A DNA stretch of 32,493 nt, from positions 1-32,493 of the forward strand of contig SXIE01000431.1 in NCBI GenBank assembly GCA_005772945.1. The letters run 5' to 3'. This stretch comes from Pseudomonadota bacterium. GTDB taxonomy: Bacteria; Myxococcota; UBA9042; PHBI01. Both the position numbers and the translations under genes were made by a program. Under the pieces are notes generated by a model, which was given only the letters and a program-made list of their open reading frames with translations, ran no database searches and was not told where the DNA came from. Shown in pieces: positions 1 through 8,007 of this stretch; position 1 is the stretch's first letter; each line of letters starts with the position of its first letter.

Positions 1-2
1 CG

Positions 3-1514
3 GGGCCGGGACAGGGGACGCCGCTCGTCAAGCGCTCGCCCGCGCCGCCGACGCTCACGCGGCCGGGGGGACGTCGTCTCGACGAGGAGCTCGTGGAGCT
101 CGACATCCTCGAGGATCGGCTGCGCGACATGCTGCCGGATCTGGCGATCTTCACGCGCGAGCTGCAGCGCATGGGGCTCATCGCGTTCATCGCGCGGGCG
201 CGCCAGATCGCGTTGCGCGTCCACGACGAGCGCGTCGAGAACACGGTGCGCCGCTTCGCGGGCAAGCTGACGGAGCTGGCGCAGGAGTTCTGGCCGGGAT
301 CGGTGCGCTCGCTGCAGTTGCGGGCGACGCCGCTGGATGCGGGCGCGGAACTGCGGCTGGTGGACGGCGGGCGGCTGCACGACTGGGCCGAGGCCGCCGA
401 GGTGGCCGAGCGCATGATCGACGAGAAGCGCAACGCGATGAGCGAGGCGGGGCTCGACGATTGGGGCTGGGTCGACTACGCGGCGTGTTTCCCGGCGCCG
501 AACGATCCGGACGCGCGGCTCGAGGCGTTGCGCGTGCAGATGGCCAAGGTGCTCGAGGGGCCCGACGCCGACAAGCGCCTGCAGGTCGAGGGGATGGAGG
601 TGCTGCAGGAGCTACAGCGCTGGGCGAGAGAGGCGCGCTGGCTTCGGCCGCATGTCGAGGACCGACACACCTGGGGTCGGCTCATGGGGCGGCTGCGCTG
701 GGCGGTGACGCGGTTGCCGCGTGAGCTGCGCGGGGCGCTCGATGTGCTGCTCGACGAGAACCGGCGGCAGCCCAAGCCGTGGTCGCAGGAGCTGGGCGAG
801 GACCCGCTCGCCAAGCAGCGAAAGAAGCAGCGCAAGGAGCTCCTGCACAAGAAGCCCGAGGGGCTGGCGGCGCGCCCGGAGGTGGTGGCGGCGTGGCTCG
901 AGGAGGCGTTTGCGCTGGGGGATGCGTTCGCGACGGTCGAGATCGCGGAGCGCATCGAGGACCTCGGGGACATCGTGCTCGGGCTGCCGTCGGACGAAAG
1001 TAGCGGGCGCGAACGCAAGTATCGGCGGCGCTTGAAGCTGCTGCAGGACGACCTCGAGCGGCGGCGCAATCCGAACGCCGCGCCGGACCGGGCCGGCGCC
1101 GAGGGCGACGGGGACGAGGACGCCGGCGCGGGTGTGCGCGAGATCGACGAGGGCGAGCAGAGCTTCCGGCTGCTGCTCGGCGAGGTGCGCCAGCGGGTCG
1201 AAGGCAAGCGCGCGCTGTTCGTGTCGAATCGGGCGGATCCGGCGCTCAAGGACAAGCTCGAGCGCGAGCTCGGCCTGCTCATCGAGTGGGCGGAGATCGA
1301 TCCGCGCCGCCTGCAGGCGCGCATCGAGTCGGTCAAGCAGCGAAGCTACGATCTGGTGTTGTCGGCGACCGGGTTCCAGGGGCACTCGGTCGACACGACG
1401 CTGGGGCGCGAAACGCGCGCGGCGGGGCTGCCGTATGTGCGCGTCCACCGCGGGCGCCTGACCTCGTGCGTGCGCGCGCTGGCGCGGAGCTTCGGTTTGC
1501 TCGAAGCAGCGTAG
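3..1514 (+). CDS. DUF2325-like C-terminal domain protein, 5' end outside window
   Basis: The frame is open to the left edge with no stop, so the gene probably starts upstream; the first internal start is a GTG at 93, which would give 473 residues. Counted from that GTG, residues 1-360 are charged and helical (many EL, RR and KK runs) with a hydrophilic Gly/Asp/Glu-rich linker at about 335-352. Residues about 368-470 run from KRALFVSN through YDLVLSATGFQGHS to GLPYVRVHRGRL. This matches the DUF2325 pattern: an alpha/beta fold with a strand, a 'D-L-V-L' strand, an H-S pair and a terminal basic segment. DUF2325 has no settled biochemical role. The next gene lies 80 bases downstream on the same strand with its own Shine-Dalgarno. 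The domain call is by eye; no function is claimed for the N-terminal part. Confidence 0.75.
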   Translation, partial: GPGQGTPLVKRSPAPPTLTRPGGRRLDEELVELDILEDRLRDMLPDLAIFTRELQRMGLIAFIARARQIALRVHDERVENTVRRFAGKLTELAQEFWPGSVRSLQLRATPLDAGAELRLVDGGRLHDWAEAAEVAERMIDEKRNAMSEAGLDDWGWVDYAACFPAPNDPDARLEALRVQMAKVLEGPDADKRLQVEGMEVLQELQRWAREARWLRPHVEDRHTWGRLMGRLRWAVTRLPRELRGALDVLLDENRRQPKPWSQELGEDPLAKQRKKQRKELLHKKPEGLAARPEVVAAWLEEAFALGDAFATVEIAERIEDLGDIVLGLPSDESSGRERKYRRRLKLLQDDLERRRNPNAAPDRAGAEGDGDEDAGAGVREIDEGEQSFRLLLGEVRQRVEGKRALFVSNRADPALKDKLERELGLLIEWAEIDPRRLQARIESVKQRSYDLVLSATGFQGHSVDTTLGRETRAAGLPYVRVHRGRLTSCVRALARSFGLLEAA

Positions 1515-1594
1515 ACGGCGGCGGCGTTCCGTGCGAAGGGGCGCCTGGGCATTGAACAGCGAAGACGCGCACTTACCGAGCAAGGAGCCCGACG

Positions 1595-1927
1595 ATGGCC
1601 GACGAGAACGACGACCTCTTCCACAACCCGACCGACGACCCCGAGATCCTCGAGGAGTCGCTCTTCCAAGCGCGCGCGTGCCTCGAGGATGCGCTCGATC
1701 TCATCGCCGAGGCGGCCTACACGGTCGGCGCCGTGCGCGGGCTCCTGCCGCGGGACGCCGAGGGCAACGTCGAGTTCGACGAGGACGATCTGCGCAAGAT
1801 CGACAACGCGACCCTGCAGGGCATCGCGAAGATCGCCGACGCGATCTACGCCGTGCTCGAGACGCTGCCCGAGCCGCCGGAAGGCGAGGACGACGGCAGC
1901 GCGGCGGGCGACGACGAAGGGATCTGA
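1595..1927 (+). CDS. small acidic hypothetical protein (110 aa)
   Basis: A 110-residue, strongly acidic protein beginning MADENDDLFHNPTDDPEI and ending in an Asp/Glu/Gly tail. AAGGAG at 1582-1587 sits 7 bases before the ATG, which fixes the start. The middle (residues about 20-50 and 70-95) looks helical and contains a LIAEAAYTVGAVRGLLP stretch, so it may be a small helical cytoplasmic protein. There is no signal peptide, membrane segment or cysteine. It follows the DUF2325-like gene on the same strand and may be co-transcribed with it. I do not recognise the family. The clean ribosome binding site and absence of a better competing frame support it as a real gene. Confidence 0.75.
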   Translation: MADENDDLFHNPTDDPEILEESLFQARACLEDALDLIAEAAYTVGAVRGLLPRDAEGNVEFDEDDLRKIDNATLQGIAKIADAIYAVLETLPEPPEGEDDGSAAGDDEGI

Positions 1928-1940
1928 CGGACGAACGCGT

Positions 1941-2046
1941 AACCCCTGACGTTGGGGTCGCAACCCCTGACGTTGGGGGTCGCAACCCCTGACGTTGGGG
2001 GTCGCAACCCCTGACGTTGGGGGTCGCAACCCCTGACGTCAGGGGT
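1941..2046. repeat. 22-bp tandem repeat array ending in an 18-bp palindrome
   Basis: Four head-to-tail units begin AACCCCTGACGTT and end GGTCGC (1941-1961 at 21 bp, then 1962-1983, 1984-2005 and 2006-2027 at 22 bp). A fifth, variant unit follows and forms the perfect palindrome ACCCCTGACGTCAGGGGT at 2029-2046. Within each unit ACCCC can pair with GGGGT, and GGGGT of one unit can pair with ACCCC of the next across a CGCA loop, so alternative hairpins are possible. The array fills almost the whole gap between two convergent genes (stops at 1927 and 2063). It could act as a bidirectional transcription barrier, but there is no T-tract. Units are separated by no unique spacers, so this is not a CRISPR. 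Confidence 0.9.
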
Positions 2047-2062
2047 CAGGTCGCTCAGCGGC

Positions 2063-2836
2063 TCAGGGAGCGGTCGCCGTCGCGCCGGCCACGACCTCGT
2101 AGGCGAGCGTCTCGTAGGCGTAGCCGCCATCATCGACGAGCTCGACGGTCCACTTGCCGGCGTCCTTCTTGCCGATCTTCTTCTCGGCCCAGGTGCGCCA
2201 GTTCTTGCCCTTGCCGATCTCGGTGTCGAAGCGCCACGACTCCTTGCCGTTCTTCTTCCAGACGAGCGTGAGCGGCACTCGGTCGCCGGTGTTCTTGACC
2301 TCGAACCAGGCGATGACCTTCGTGTCGGTGCCGATGGTCCAGCTGGTCTTGCGTTCGGTGGGGATCCGGTCGGCGACCTCGGGCGTGACCGCGGCGTCCG
2401 TGATCGTGAGCGCGTACTTCGCCTCGCCTGTCGGGTGATCAGCGTCGCCGCTTGGGCCGTCGGGGGCCGGGGGATCCACCTTGTCGACCTTCTCGGTCGG
2501 CTCGACCTTCTCGATTCTCTCGGTCTTCTCGGTCGGCGCGACCTTGTCGACCTTCTCGGTGAGTTCGAGCTTCTCGACCCTCTCGACCCTCTCGACCTTG
2601 TCGACCTTCACGGGCGGTGCGGGCGGGTCGACCGGCGCGCGCGGCTCGATCTCGCGGCGCGGTTGCCGCTCGACGGACGGCGGTGGCTTGGGGGCCGCGG
2701 GCGTGCGCGTCGGGCCCGCGACGGAGGCTGGACCGGCGTTCGCGGGCTCTTGTTTGCCGCCGCAGGCTCCAAAGCCAAAGCAGGAGACCGACGTCAGGAC
2801 CACGAGCGATGCACGGAACGTCACGGTGTACCTCAT
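2063..2836 (-). CDS. DUF2914-type lipoprotein with VEK-repeat linker
   Basis: A 257-residue protein from the ATG at 2836; a longer version from 2875 adds 13 residues ahead of the signal and has no better ribosome site. The N-terminus MRYTVTFRASLVVLTSVSC leads to FGFGAC, a lipobox-like sequence with the Cys about 24 residues in, so a lipoprotein is likely. A Pro/Ala-rich segment is followed by a charged repeat region (about residues 80-130) built of variants of VEKVDKV, VERVEK and TEKVDKV. The C-terminal domain (about 145-250) has LVWKKNGKESW, a W-R-T-W pair and GKWTVELVDDGG, the DUF2914 signature. DUF2914 is a small beta-domain of unknown role. A paralogous domain is encoded at 20826-21323. 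The gene converges on the repeat array at its 3' side. Confidence 0.85.
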   Translation of the reverse strand: MRYTVTFRASLVVLTSVSCFGFGACGGKQEPANAGPASVAGPTRTPAAPKPPPSVERQPRREIEPRAPVDPPAPPVKVDKVERVERVEKLELTEKVDKVAPTEKTERIEKVEPTEKVDKVDPPAPDGPSGDADHPTGEAKYALTITDAAVTPEVADRIPTERKTSWTIGTDTKVIAWFEVKNTGDRVPLTLVWKKNGKESWRFDTEIGKGKNWRTWAEKKIGKKDAGKWTVELVDDGGYAYETLAYEVVAGATATAP

Positions 2837-2892
2837 GGGGCAGACAAGAGGGCTGTAGGCGAGGGCATCCTGCAACGGCGGCTCGGGCGCGT

Positions 2893-5841
2893 CTACTCCG
2901 CGCGCGCCGACTTGAACGCCGCGACCGCCTCCGCGAGTGCCACGCGGGCCGCGCCGAGCGCGAGCCAGGGCTCCGCGGTCACGACCCCGACCCGCCGGCA
3001 GACATGGCCCGCCAAGGCCGCTTCGAAGGCGGCTGCGTGGACCGGCGGCACCTCGACCACGTGACGCGCCGCGTCCTCGGCGAACGCCGCGCGATCGGGT
3101 CGGAGGCCCGGTGCCGCGGCCGTCAGCTCGAACGTCGCGCCGAGGCGCCCGCCGATCGCCATCTCGGCGATGGCCACGCCGAGCCCGCCCTCGCTCGCGT
3201 CATGGCAGGCGACGACCAGACCGGCCCGCATCGCCGCGTGCAGCGCGACGTAGCGTCCAGGCGCCTCGGCGTCGGGTGGGCCGCACACGGCGTCGGATGT
3301 CGGACCGAGAACGTAGAGGAGGTCTCCGGCGGCCTTCAGATCGGACGTCACGCTGCGCGTCGCGTCCGGCAGCAGCCCGAGCGCCGTCACCACCAAGGTC
3401 GGCGGGATCGCGCGCCGCGTCCCGTCGGGCGCGCTCCATTCGTTGTTGAGGCTGTCCTTGCCCGACACGAACGGCGTCCCGTACGAGAGCGCCGCGTCGT
3501 GGCAGCCCTCGGCGCAGAGGACCAGCGCGCCGCAGCGATCGGGCAGGCGCGCGTCGCCCCAGGAGAAGTTGTCGAGGATGGCGATCTGCGAGGGATCGGC
3601 GCCGACCGCGACCGCGTTGCGCACGGCCTCGTCGATCGCGCGCCAGGCCATGACGTAGGGATCGATGAGCCCCGCCTCAGGGCAGAGGCCGATGGCGATG
3701 GCGAGGCCGCGCGGTCCGCCGGCCGCGGCGAGCTCAGGGTGCGCTACACGTGCTCCGCACGTTCTCTCGGAGGCTGCGCCTCCGACACCGTGCCGTCGCT
3801 CCGCTCCAACACGCGCCTCGTGGATCTCGAGCGGCACCAGGACCGCGGCGTCGCTCGGCGCGTCGTGATGAACGCCCACCAGCGGGCGAACGACCGAGCC
3901 GCCCTGAACCTCGTGGTCGTAGCGACGAACGACCTCCTCGCGCGACCGAATGTTGAGGCTTGCAAGTCGCTGCAAGAGTCCGGCGGCGAGCTCTTCTGCC
4001 GCAGGAGGCCACGCGGGAAGGAGCGGCGCGCGCCACTCGCCGACGAGCTCGCGGCGCGGCAGGCCGTCGTGGAGAAACTCGAGCCCGAGCGAGGCGACGT
4101 TCGTGCCGTTCATCGTCACGGAGAGTGTGCCGCCGCCGAAGGTGCCGATGGCCGAGACGTGGCAGCGGTGCTCGTTGGCGATCTGGACCAGCCGCAGCCA
4201 ATCGCCGGGGGCGACCGCGAGCACCATCCGCTCCTGCGCCTCCGACAGCCAGATCTCCCACGGCGCGAGCCCTGGGTATTTGAGCGGCACGTGCGTCAGC
4301 TCGACCGAGGCACCGAGCGTCTTGCCCATCTCGCCGACCGCCGAGCTGAGCCCGCCCGCGCCGCAGTCGGTGATCGCATGGTAGAGGCGCTCGTCGCGGG
4401 CGCGCAGGATCACCTCGAGGACCTGCTTCTCGCAGATCGGATCGCCGATCTGCACGGCGCCGCCCGATACCGTGCCGGTCCCCCCGTCGATCGTCTCCGA
4501 GCTGAACGTCGCGCCGCGGAGCCCGTCACGTCCCGTCTTGCCGCCGACCACGACCACCAGGTCACCCTCTTGAGGGGCCGTCGGGTGCGAGCCGCGCGGC
4601 AGGATCCCGAGGCAGCCGGCGAAGACGAGAGGGTTGGTCGTGTAGGCCGGATGGTAGTGGACCGCGCCGGCGACGGTCGGGATCCCCATCTTGTTGCCGT
4701 AGTCCTCGATGCCGTGGATGACGCCGTCCCGCACCCGCCGCGGGTGCAGGACCCCCGCGGGCAGCTCGGCGAACGGCAGGTCGGGCGGGCCGACGCAGAG
4801 GACGTCGATCCCCGCGATGGGCCGCGCCGAGACGCCGAGGACATCGCGGATGACGCCGCCCAGGCCCGTATTGGCGCCGCCGAAGGGCTCGAGCGCGCTC
4901 GGGCGGTTGTGGGTCTCGACCTTGATGGCGAGGTCGTAGTCGTCGTCGAAGGCGACGATGCCGGCGTTGTCGACAAAGGCCGAGTGGACCCAGGGGCGCG
5001 CGAGGCGTTCGGTGGCGGCGCGGATGGTCGATTTGAGGAGCCCGTCGATCACCCGATCCGAGTGGGTGCCGTCGGCGTTCCACTCGCGCATCTTGATGCG
5101 GGCGCGAAAGGTCTTGTGGACGCAGTGCTCGGACCAGGTCTGGGCGAGCATCTCGAGCTCGAGATCGGTCGGCTCGCGGCGCAGCTCGGCAAAGTGCGCG
5201 GCGATGGCGCGCATCTCGGCGAGGTCGAGCGACAGGCGGCGCTCGCGCGAGACGCGCATGAGGCCGTCGTCGCCGACGTGGCGGACCGGAACGTATTCCA
5301 GCGGCGCGGCCGCGTGGTCGGCGTCGCCGAAAGCGGGGACCAGCGGGCGGCCGATAGCGAAGCGCTCGATGATCGCATTGGCCAGCACCTTGGTCGTCAG
5401 CGCTTCGAGCTCGGGTGCGCCGAGCGTGCCCGAGAAAGTGTAGCGGCGGCCGGTCGCGGCCCGCACGGGGCCGTCGATGCGGATGAGGTGGGCGGCGTGG
5501 ACGACCGTTTCGGCGACCGGATCCGTGACGCCCGGGAGCAACGCGACCTCGACGAAGCCCTCCGCGGCGGCGTGCGTCGCGCTTGGCGCGCTCGCGTCGA
5601 ATCCGTCCGCCGTCTCGACGCCCGACTCGACGAGCGTCTCGACCACCGGGTCGACGAGCGCGTGGCGCACCAGGCGCGCGATGTCGTCGGTGCCCAGGTC
5701 GCCCTCGATCCAATAGATGTCGCTGACACGCACCCCCGCGAGCGAGGTGATCCCGATCTGCGCCGCAGCCCGCCGCACCCCCTCGCCGCGCGCGTCGGCC
5801 AGGTGGGCTTTCAGCGCTACCTCGACCCGCTGAATCGACAT
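2893..5841 (-). CDS. purL: phosphoribosylformylglycinamidine synthase, PurS-PurL fusion
   Basis: Converts FGAR, ATP and glutamine-derived ammonia to FGAM (step 4 of IMP synthesis). It has 982 residues; the ATG at 5841 follows GGAGAG. Residues 1-78 are PurS-like, a second PurS-like unit spans about 98-165, and the FGAM synthetase core runs from about 200 with TWSEHCVHKTF, ETHNRPSALEPFGGANTG and DCGAGGLSSAVGEMGKT. Large-type PurL also carries tandem PurS-like folds, but here the C-terminal glutaminase is missing; that part is the separate purQ at 16187-16978. Last gene of the operon, 28 bases after purH. Oddity: after AAVLVPLEIHEAR there are about 30 extra residues relative to usual PurL. They are encoded by a 69-bp hairpin element at 3747-3815 that also occurs at 19627-19695. 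The core resumes at GLAIAIGLCPEAGLIDPY. Confidence 0.95.
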   Translation of the reverse strand: MSIQRVEVALKAHLADARGEGVRRAAAQIGITSLAGVRVSDIYWIEGDLGTDDIARLVRHALVDPVVETLVESGVETADGFDASAPSATHAAAEGFVEVALLPGVTDPVAETVVHAAHLIRIDGPVRAATGRRYTFSGTLGAPELEALTTKVLANAIIERFAIGRPLVPAFGDADHAAAPLEYVPVRHVGDDGLMRVSRERRLSLDLAEMRAIAAHFAELRREPTDLELEMLAQTWSEHCVHKTFRARIKMREWNADGTHSDRVIDGLLKSTIRAATERLARPWVHSAFVDNAGIVAFDDDYDLAIKVETHNRPSALEPFGGANTGLGGVIRDVLGVSARPIAGIDVLCVGPPDLPFAELPAGVLHPRRVRDGVIHGIEDYGNKMGIPTVAGAVHYHPAYTTNPLVFAGCLGILPRGSHPTAPQEGDLVVVVGGKTGRDGLRGATFSSETIDGGTGTVSGGAVQIGDPICEKQVLEVILRARDERLYHAITDCGAGGLSSAVGEMGKTLGASVELTHVPLKYPGLAPWEIWLSEAQERMVLAVAPGDWLRLVQIANEHRCHVSAIGTFGGGTLSVTMNGTNVASLGLEFLHDGLPRRELVGEWRAPLLPAWPPAAEELAAGLLQRLASLNIRSREEVVRRYDHEVQGGSVVRPLVGVHHDAPSDAAVLVPLEIHEARVGAERRHGVGGAASERTCGARVAHPELAAAGGPRGLAIAIGLCPEAGLIDPYVMAWRAIDEAVRNAVAVGADPSQIAILDNFSWGDARLPDRCGALVLCAEGCHDAALSYGTPFVSGKDSLNNEWSAPDGTRRAIPPTLVVTALGLLPDATRSVTSDLKAAGDLLYVLGPTSDAVCGPPDAEAPGRYVALHAAMRAGLVVACHDASEGGLGVAIAEMAIGGRLGATFELTAAAPGLRPDRAAFAEDAARHVVEVPPVHAAAFEAALAGHVCRRVGVVTAEPWLALGAARVALAEAVAAFKSARAE
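3747..3815 (-). repeat. 69-bp dispersed hairpin element, copy A (inside purL)
   Basis: Matches the reverse complement of 19627-19695 at 64 of 69 positions. It begins CACGTGCTCCGCAC on the plus strand and contains the stem CGGAGG / CCTCCG around a CTGCG loop. The element lies sense to purL and is translated there as ERRHGVGGAASERTC. The other copy is read in a different frame, so the similarity is at DNA level. It sits in a segment where PurL proteins are normally shorter, consistent with insertion into the gene. Confidence 0.85.
3960..3975 (-). repeat. TTGCA-N6-TGCAA palindrome, exact copy 1 (purL)
   Basis: TTGCA AGTCGC TGCAA; flanking C and G extend the arms to 6 bp. On the coding strand it reads TTG-CAG-CGA-CTT-GCA within the protein segment LLQRLASLN. 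Confidence 0.7.
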
Positions 5842-5869
5842 CGCTCTCTCCGTCTGCCCCGTCGGGAGC

Positions 5870-7375
5870 TCAGTGCTTGAAGTGCCGGCGGCCGGTGAAG
5901 ACCATCGCGATCCCCGCGTCGTCGGCCGCCTGGGCGACCTCGCGATCGCGCAGCGCGCCGCCCGGTTGTGCGATGGCGACGACGCCAGCCGCGGTCGCCT
6001 CGGCGATCGAGTCGGCAAACGGGAAGAAGGCGTCCGAGGCGAGGACGGCGCCCTTGGCTTTGGCGCCAGCGCGCGCGATCGCCTGACGCACGGCGTCGAC
6101 GCGGTTCGTCTGGCCGCCGCCGATCCCGATCGTGGCGATGACCCCGTCGGCACCGCGCGGGGTCGCCAGGACGATGGCGTTGGACTTGACGTGCTTGGCC
6201 GCATGGAAAGCGAACGCGAGAGCCTCGCGCTCGGCGTCGCTCGGGGCGCGTTGGGTCGCGACGGTCCAGGCGGCGAGGTCGGGGAGGGCCACGTCGTAGT
6301 CTTGGACGAGCAGGCCGCCGACGGCCGTCTTGAGCTGTTTCGTCGTGAGCTCGGCTCCGGTCATCGCGAGCACGCGGCAGTTCTTCTTCTTCTCGGCGAG
6401 GCGTGCGCGCGCTCCGTCGGTGAAGCTGCGCGCCGCGATGACCTCGAGGAAGAGATCGCCGAGGGCCGCGACCAGCGCCTCGTCCACCGGGCGATTCAGG
6501 GCTAGGATGCCGCCGAACGCAGAGACGGGATCGGACGCGAGCGCCGCCAAGAACGCATCGGGCAGCGTCTCGGCCATCGCGATGCCGCAGGGCGAGCTGT
6601 GCTTGACGAGCACGGCGCCGGGGCGGGCGAGCTCGGAGACCGCCGTCCAGGCCGCGTCGAGGTCGAGGAGGTTGTTGTACGAGAGATCCTTACCCGAGTA
6701 CTGGATGAACGGAGGCTTACCGTCTTTGGCGTGGAAGCTCGCGGTCTGGTGTGGGTTCTCGCCGTAACGCAAGTCCTGCGCGGGCGCGTAGCCCGGTATC
6801 TCCAGCGGGGCGCCGAGCCAACGCGCGATGAGGTAGTCGTAGCCGGCCGTGCGCGCGAACGTCTTGGCGGCGAGCGCGCGCCGTGCGGTCGCGAGAGCCG
6901 TCGGGTCGCGGGCGTCGAGCGCGGCCAGCACCTCGGGGTAGCAGTCGGGGCCGGGGACGACGGTCACGTGCGCGTGGTTCTTTGCAGCTGCGCGCAAGAG
7001 TGTGATGCCGCCGATGTCGATCTCCTCGATGATCGCGCTCGGGCCCGCGCCGCGCGCGACGGTCTCTTCGAAGGGATAGAGGCTGACGGCGACCAGATCG
7101 ATCGGCGCGAGGTCGTGTGCGGCGAGATCCGCGCTGTCGGCCTCACTACGGCGCGACAGGATCCCCGCGTGTACGGCCGGATGCAACGTCTTGACGCGCC
7201 CGCCGAGCAGCTCCGGAAAGCCCGTCAGCGCCTCGACGGTCGTGACCGCGAGCCCAGCGGTGGCGAGCGCCTTGGCCGTACCGCCCGAGGCGACGAGCGC
7301 GTAGCCGTGAGCGACGAGCGCCTCGGCGAACGGAACCAGACCCGTCTTGTCGTGAACGGAGAGGAGTGCGCGCAT
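5870..7375 (-). CDS. purH: bifunctional AICAR transformylase / IMP cyclohydrolase
   Basis: Catalyses the last two steps to IMP: formyl transfer from 10-formyl-THF to AICAR, then ring closure of FAICAR. It is 501 residues, slightly under the usual 510-530. The N-terminal MGS-like cyclohydrolase domain (about 1-190) shows ALLSVHDKTGLVPFAEAL, SGGTAKAL and GRVKTLHPAVHAGIL. The transformylase domain (about 195-501) shows LRYGENPHQTA, YSGKDLSYNNLLDLDAA and VKHSSPCGIA (the Lys-His pair of the active site), ending in FTGRRHFKH. The ATG at 7375 has GAGG about 7 bases upstream. It lies 29 bases after the purN stop and 28 bases before purL. A one-mismatch copy of the TTGCA palindrome lies at 6982-6997 in the codons for LLRAAAKN. 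Confidence 0.96.
   Translation of the reverse strand: MRALLSVHDKTGLVPFAEALVAHGYALVASGGTAKALATAGLAVTTVEALTGFPELLGGRVKTLHPAVHAGILSRRSEADSADLAAHDLAPIDLVAVSLYPFEETVARGAGPSAIIEEIDIGGITLLRAAAKNHAHVTVVPGPDCYPEVLAALDARDPTALATARRALAAKTFARTAGYDYLIARWLGAPLEIPGYAPAQDLRYGENPHQTASFHAKDGKPPFIQYSGKDLSYNNLLDLDAAWTAVSELARPGAVLVKHSSPCGIAMAETLPDAFLAALASDPVSAFGGILALNRPVDEALVAALGDLFLEVIAARSFTDGARARLAEKKKNCRVLAMTGAELTTKQLKTAVGGLLVQDYDVALPDLAAWTVATQRAPSDAEREALAFAFHAAKHVKSNAIVLATPRGADGVIATIGIGGGQTNRVDAVRQAIARAGAKAKGAVLASDAFFPFADSIAEATAAGVVAIAQPGGALRDREVAQAADDAGIAMVFTGRRHFKH
6982..6997 (-). repeat. TTGCA-N6-TGCAA palindrome, one-mismatch copy (purH)
   Basis: Plus strand TTGCA GCTGCG CGCAA; the outer TTGC/GCAA arms are kept. 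On the coding strand TTG-CGC-GCA-GCT-GCA encodes part of the conserved LLRAAAKN segment, so it arises from codon choice rather than insertion. Confidence 0.5.
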
Positions 7376-7404
7376 CGGACCGCCTCGATTACTTGGTGTA
7401 CGTA

Positions 7405-8007
7405 CTATTGCAGCGACGCCAGAGCGCGCGCGGTGCCCTCGACGATGAGGCGGTGCTCGACCGCGTGCACGGCGGCCTCGAGCTCATCCAGCGTCATCCC
7501 CTTCGGGATGGGGACGATCTCCTCGAGAAGCACCGGTCCCGCGTCGACCTCCGGCACGACCAAGTGAACCATCACCCCGGTCCGGTCGCGATGGCCTGCC
7601 TCGGCCTCCTCGAAGGCGCGCGTGATCGCGTCGACCCCGGGCAGTTCGCCCGGCAGCGCCGGATGCAGGTTGATCACCCGCCCCGGAAAGCGGTCGAGAA
7701 ACGCGGGCCCGAGGATCCGCATCCAGCCCGCCAGTACGATGAGCGCCGGCTCCATCGCCGCCACGCGCTCGGCCAGCGCCAGGTCCCACGCGTCGCGGTC
7801 CATACGTTTGGACGGCGTTGCCACGAACACGCCCGGGATCCCGAAGCGCTTCCCGCGCTCGAGCGCGATCGCCGTCGCGCTGTGCGACACGATCCCGACG
7901 ATGGTCGCCTGCAACCCGCCCGAGCGCGTCGCGTCGATGAGCGCCTGCAGGTTTGTCCCCTGACCCGACGCCAAGACGACGAGCCGCGCCAAGCCCCCGC
8001 CGCTCAC
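7405..8007 (-). CDS. purN: phosphoribosylglycinamide formyltransferase
   Basis: 10-formyl-THF-dependent GAR transformylase, step 3 of IMP synthesis; 200 residues, the normal length. The start is a GTG at 8007 that overlaps the purDM stop as GTGA, the usual sign of translational coupling. The N-terminus LVVLASGQGTNLQALID is the phosphate-binding strand and loop. The catalytic Asn and His are in INLHPALPG (about residue 110) and the catalytic Asp in VVPEVDAGPVLLEE (about 157), matching the Asn-His-Asp triad of E. coli PurN. Lying directly behind a PurD-PurM fusion, it completes the GARS-AIRS-GART order of the animal trifunctional protein, but as a separate, overlapping cistron. Confidence 0.95.
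   Translation of the reverse strand: MSGGGLARLVVLASGQGTNLQALIDATRSGGLQATIVGIVSHSATAIALERGKRFGIPGVFVATPSKRMDRDAWDLALAERVAAMEPALIVLAGWMRILGPAFLDRFPGRVINLHPALPGELPGVDAITRAFEEAEAGHRDRTGVMVHLVVPEVDAGPVLLEEIVPIPKGMTLDELEAAVHAVEHRLIVEGTARALASLQ

Noticed and set aside
1941..2046. CRISPR-like array
   Set aside because: Units are contiguous with no unique spacers and no cas genes nearby.
2617..5880. 1087-residue plus-strand open frame opposite purL
   Set aside because: Antisense shadow of a well-conserved purL in GC-rich DNA; composition is Arg/Asp/Gly-rich with no domain motif.
7411..7426. TTGCAGCGACG at the end of purN as another TTGCA palindrome
   Set aside because: Only one arm is present; the second half does not match.
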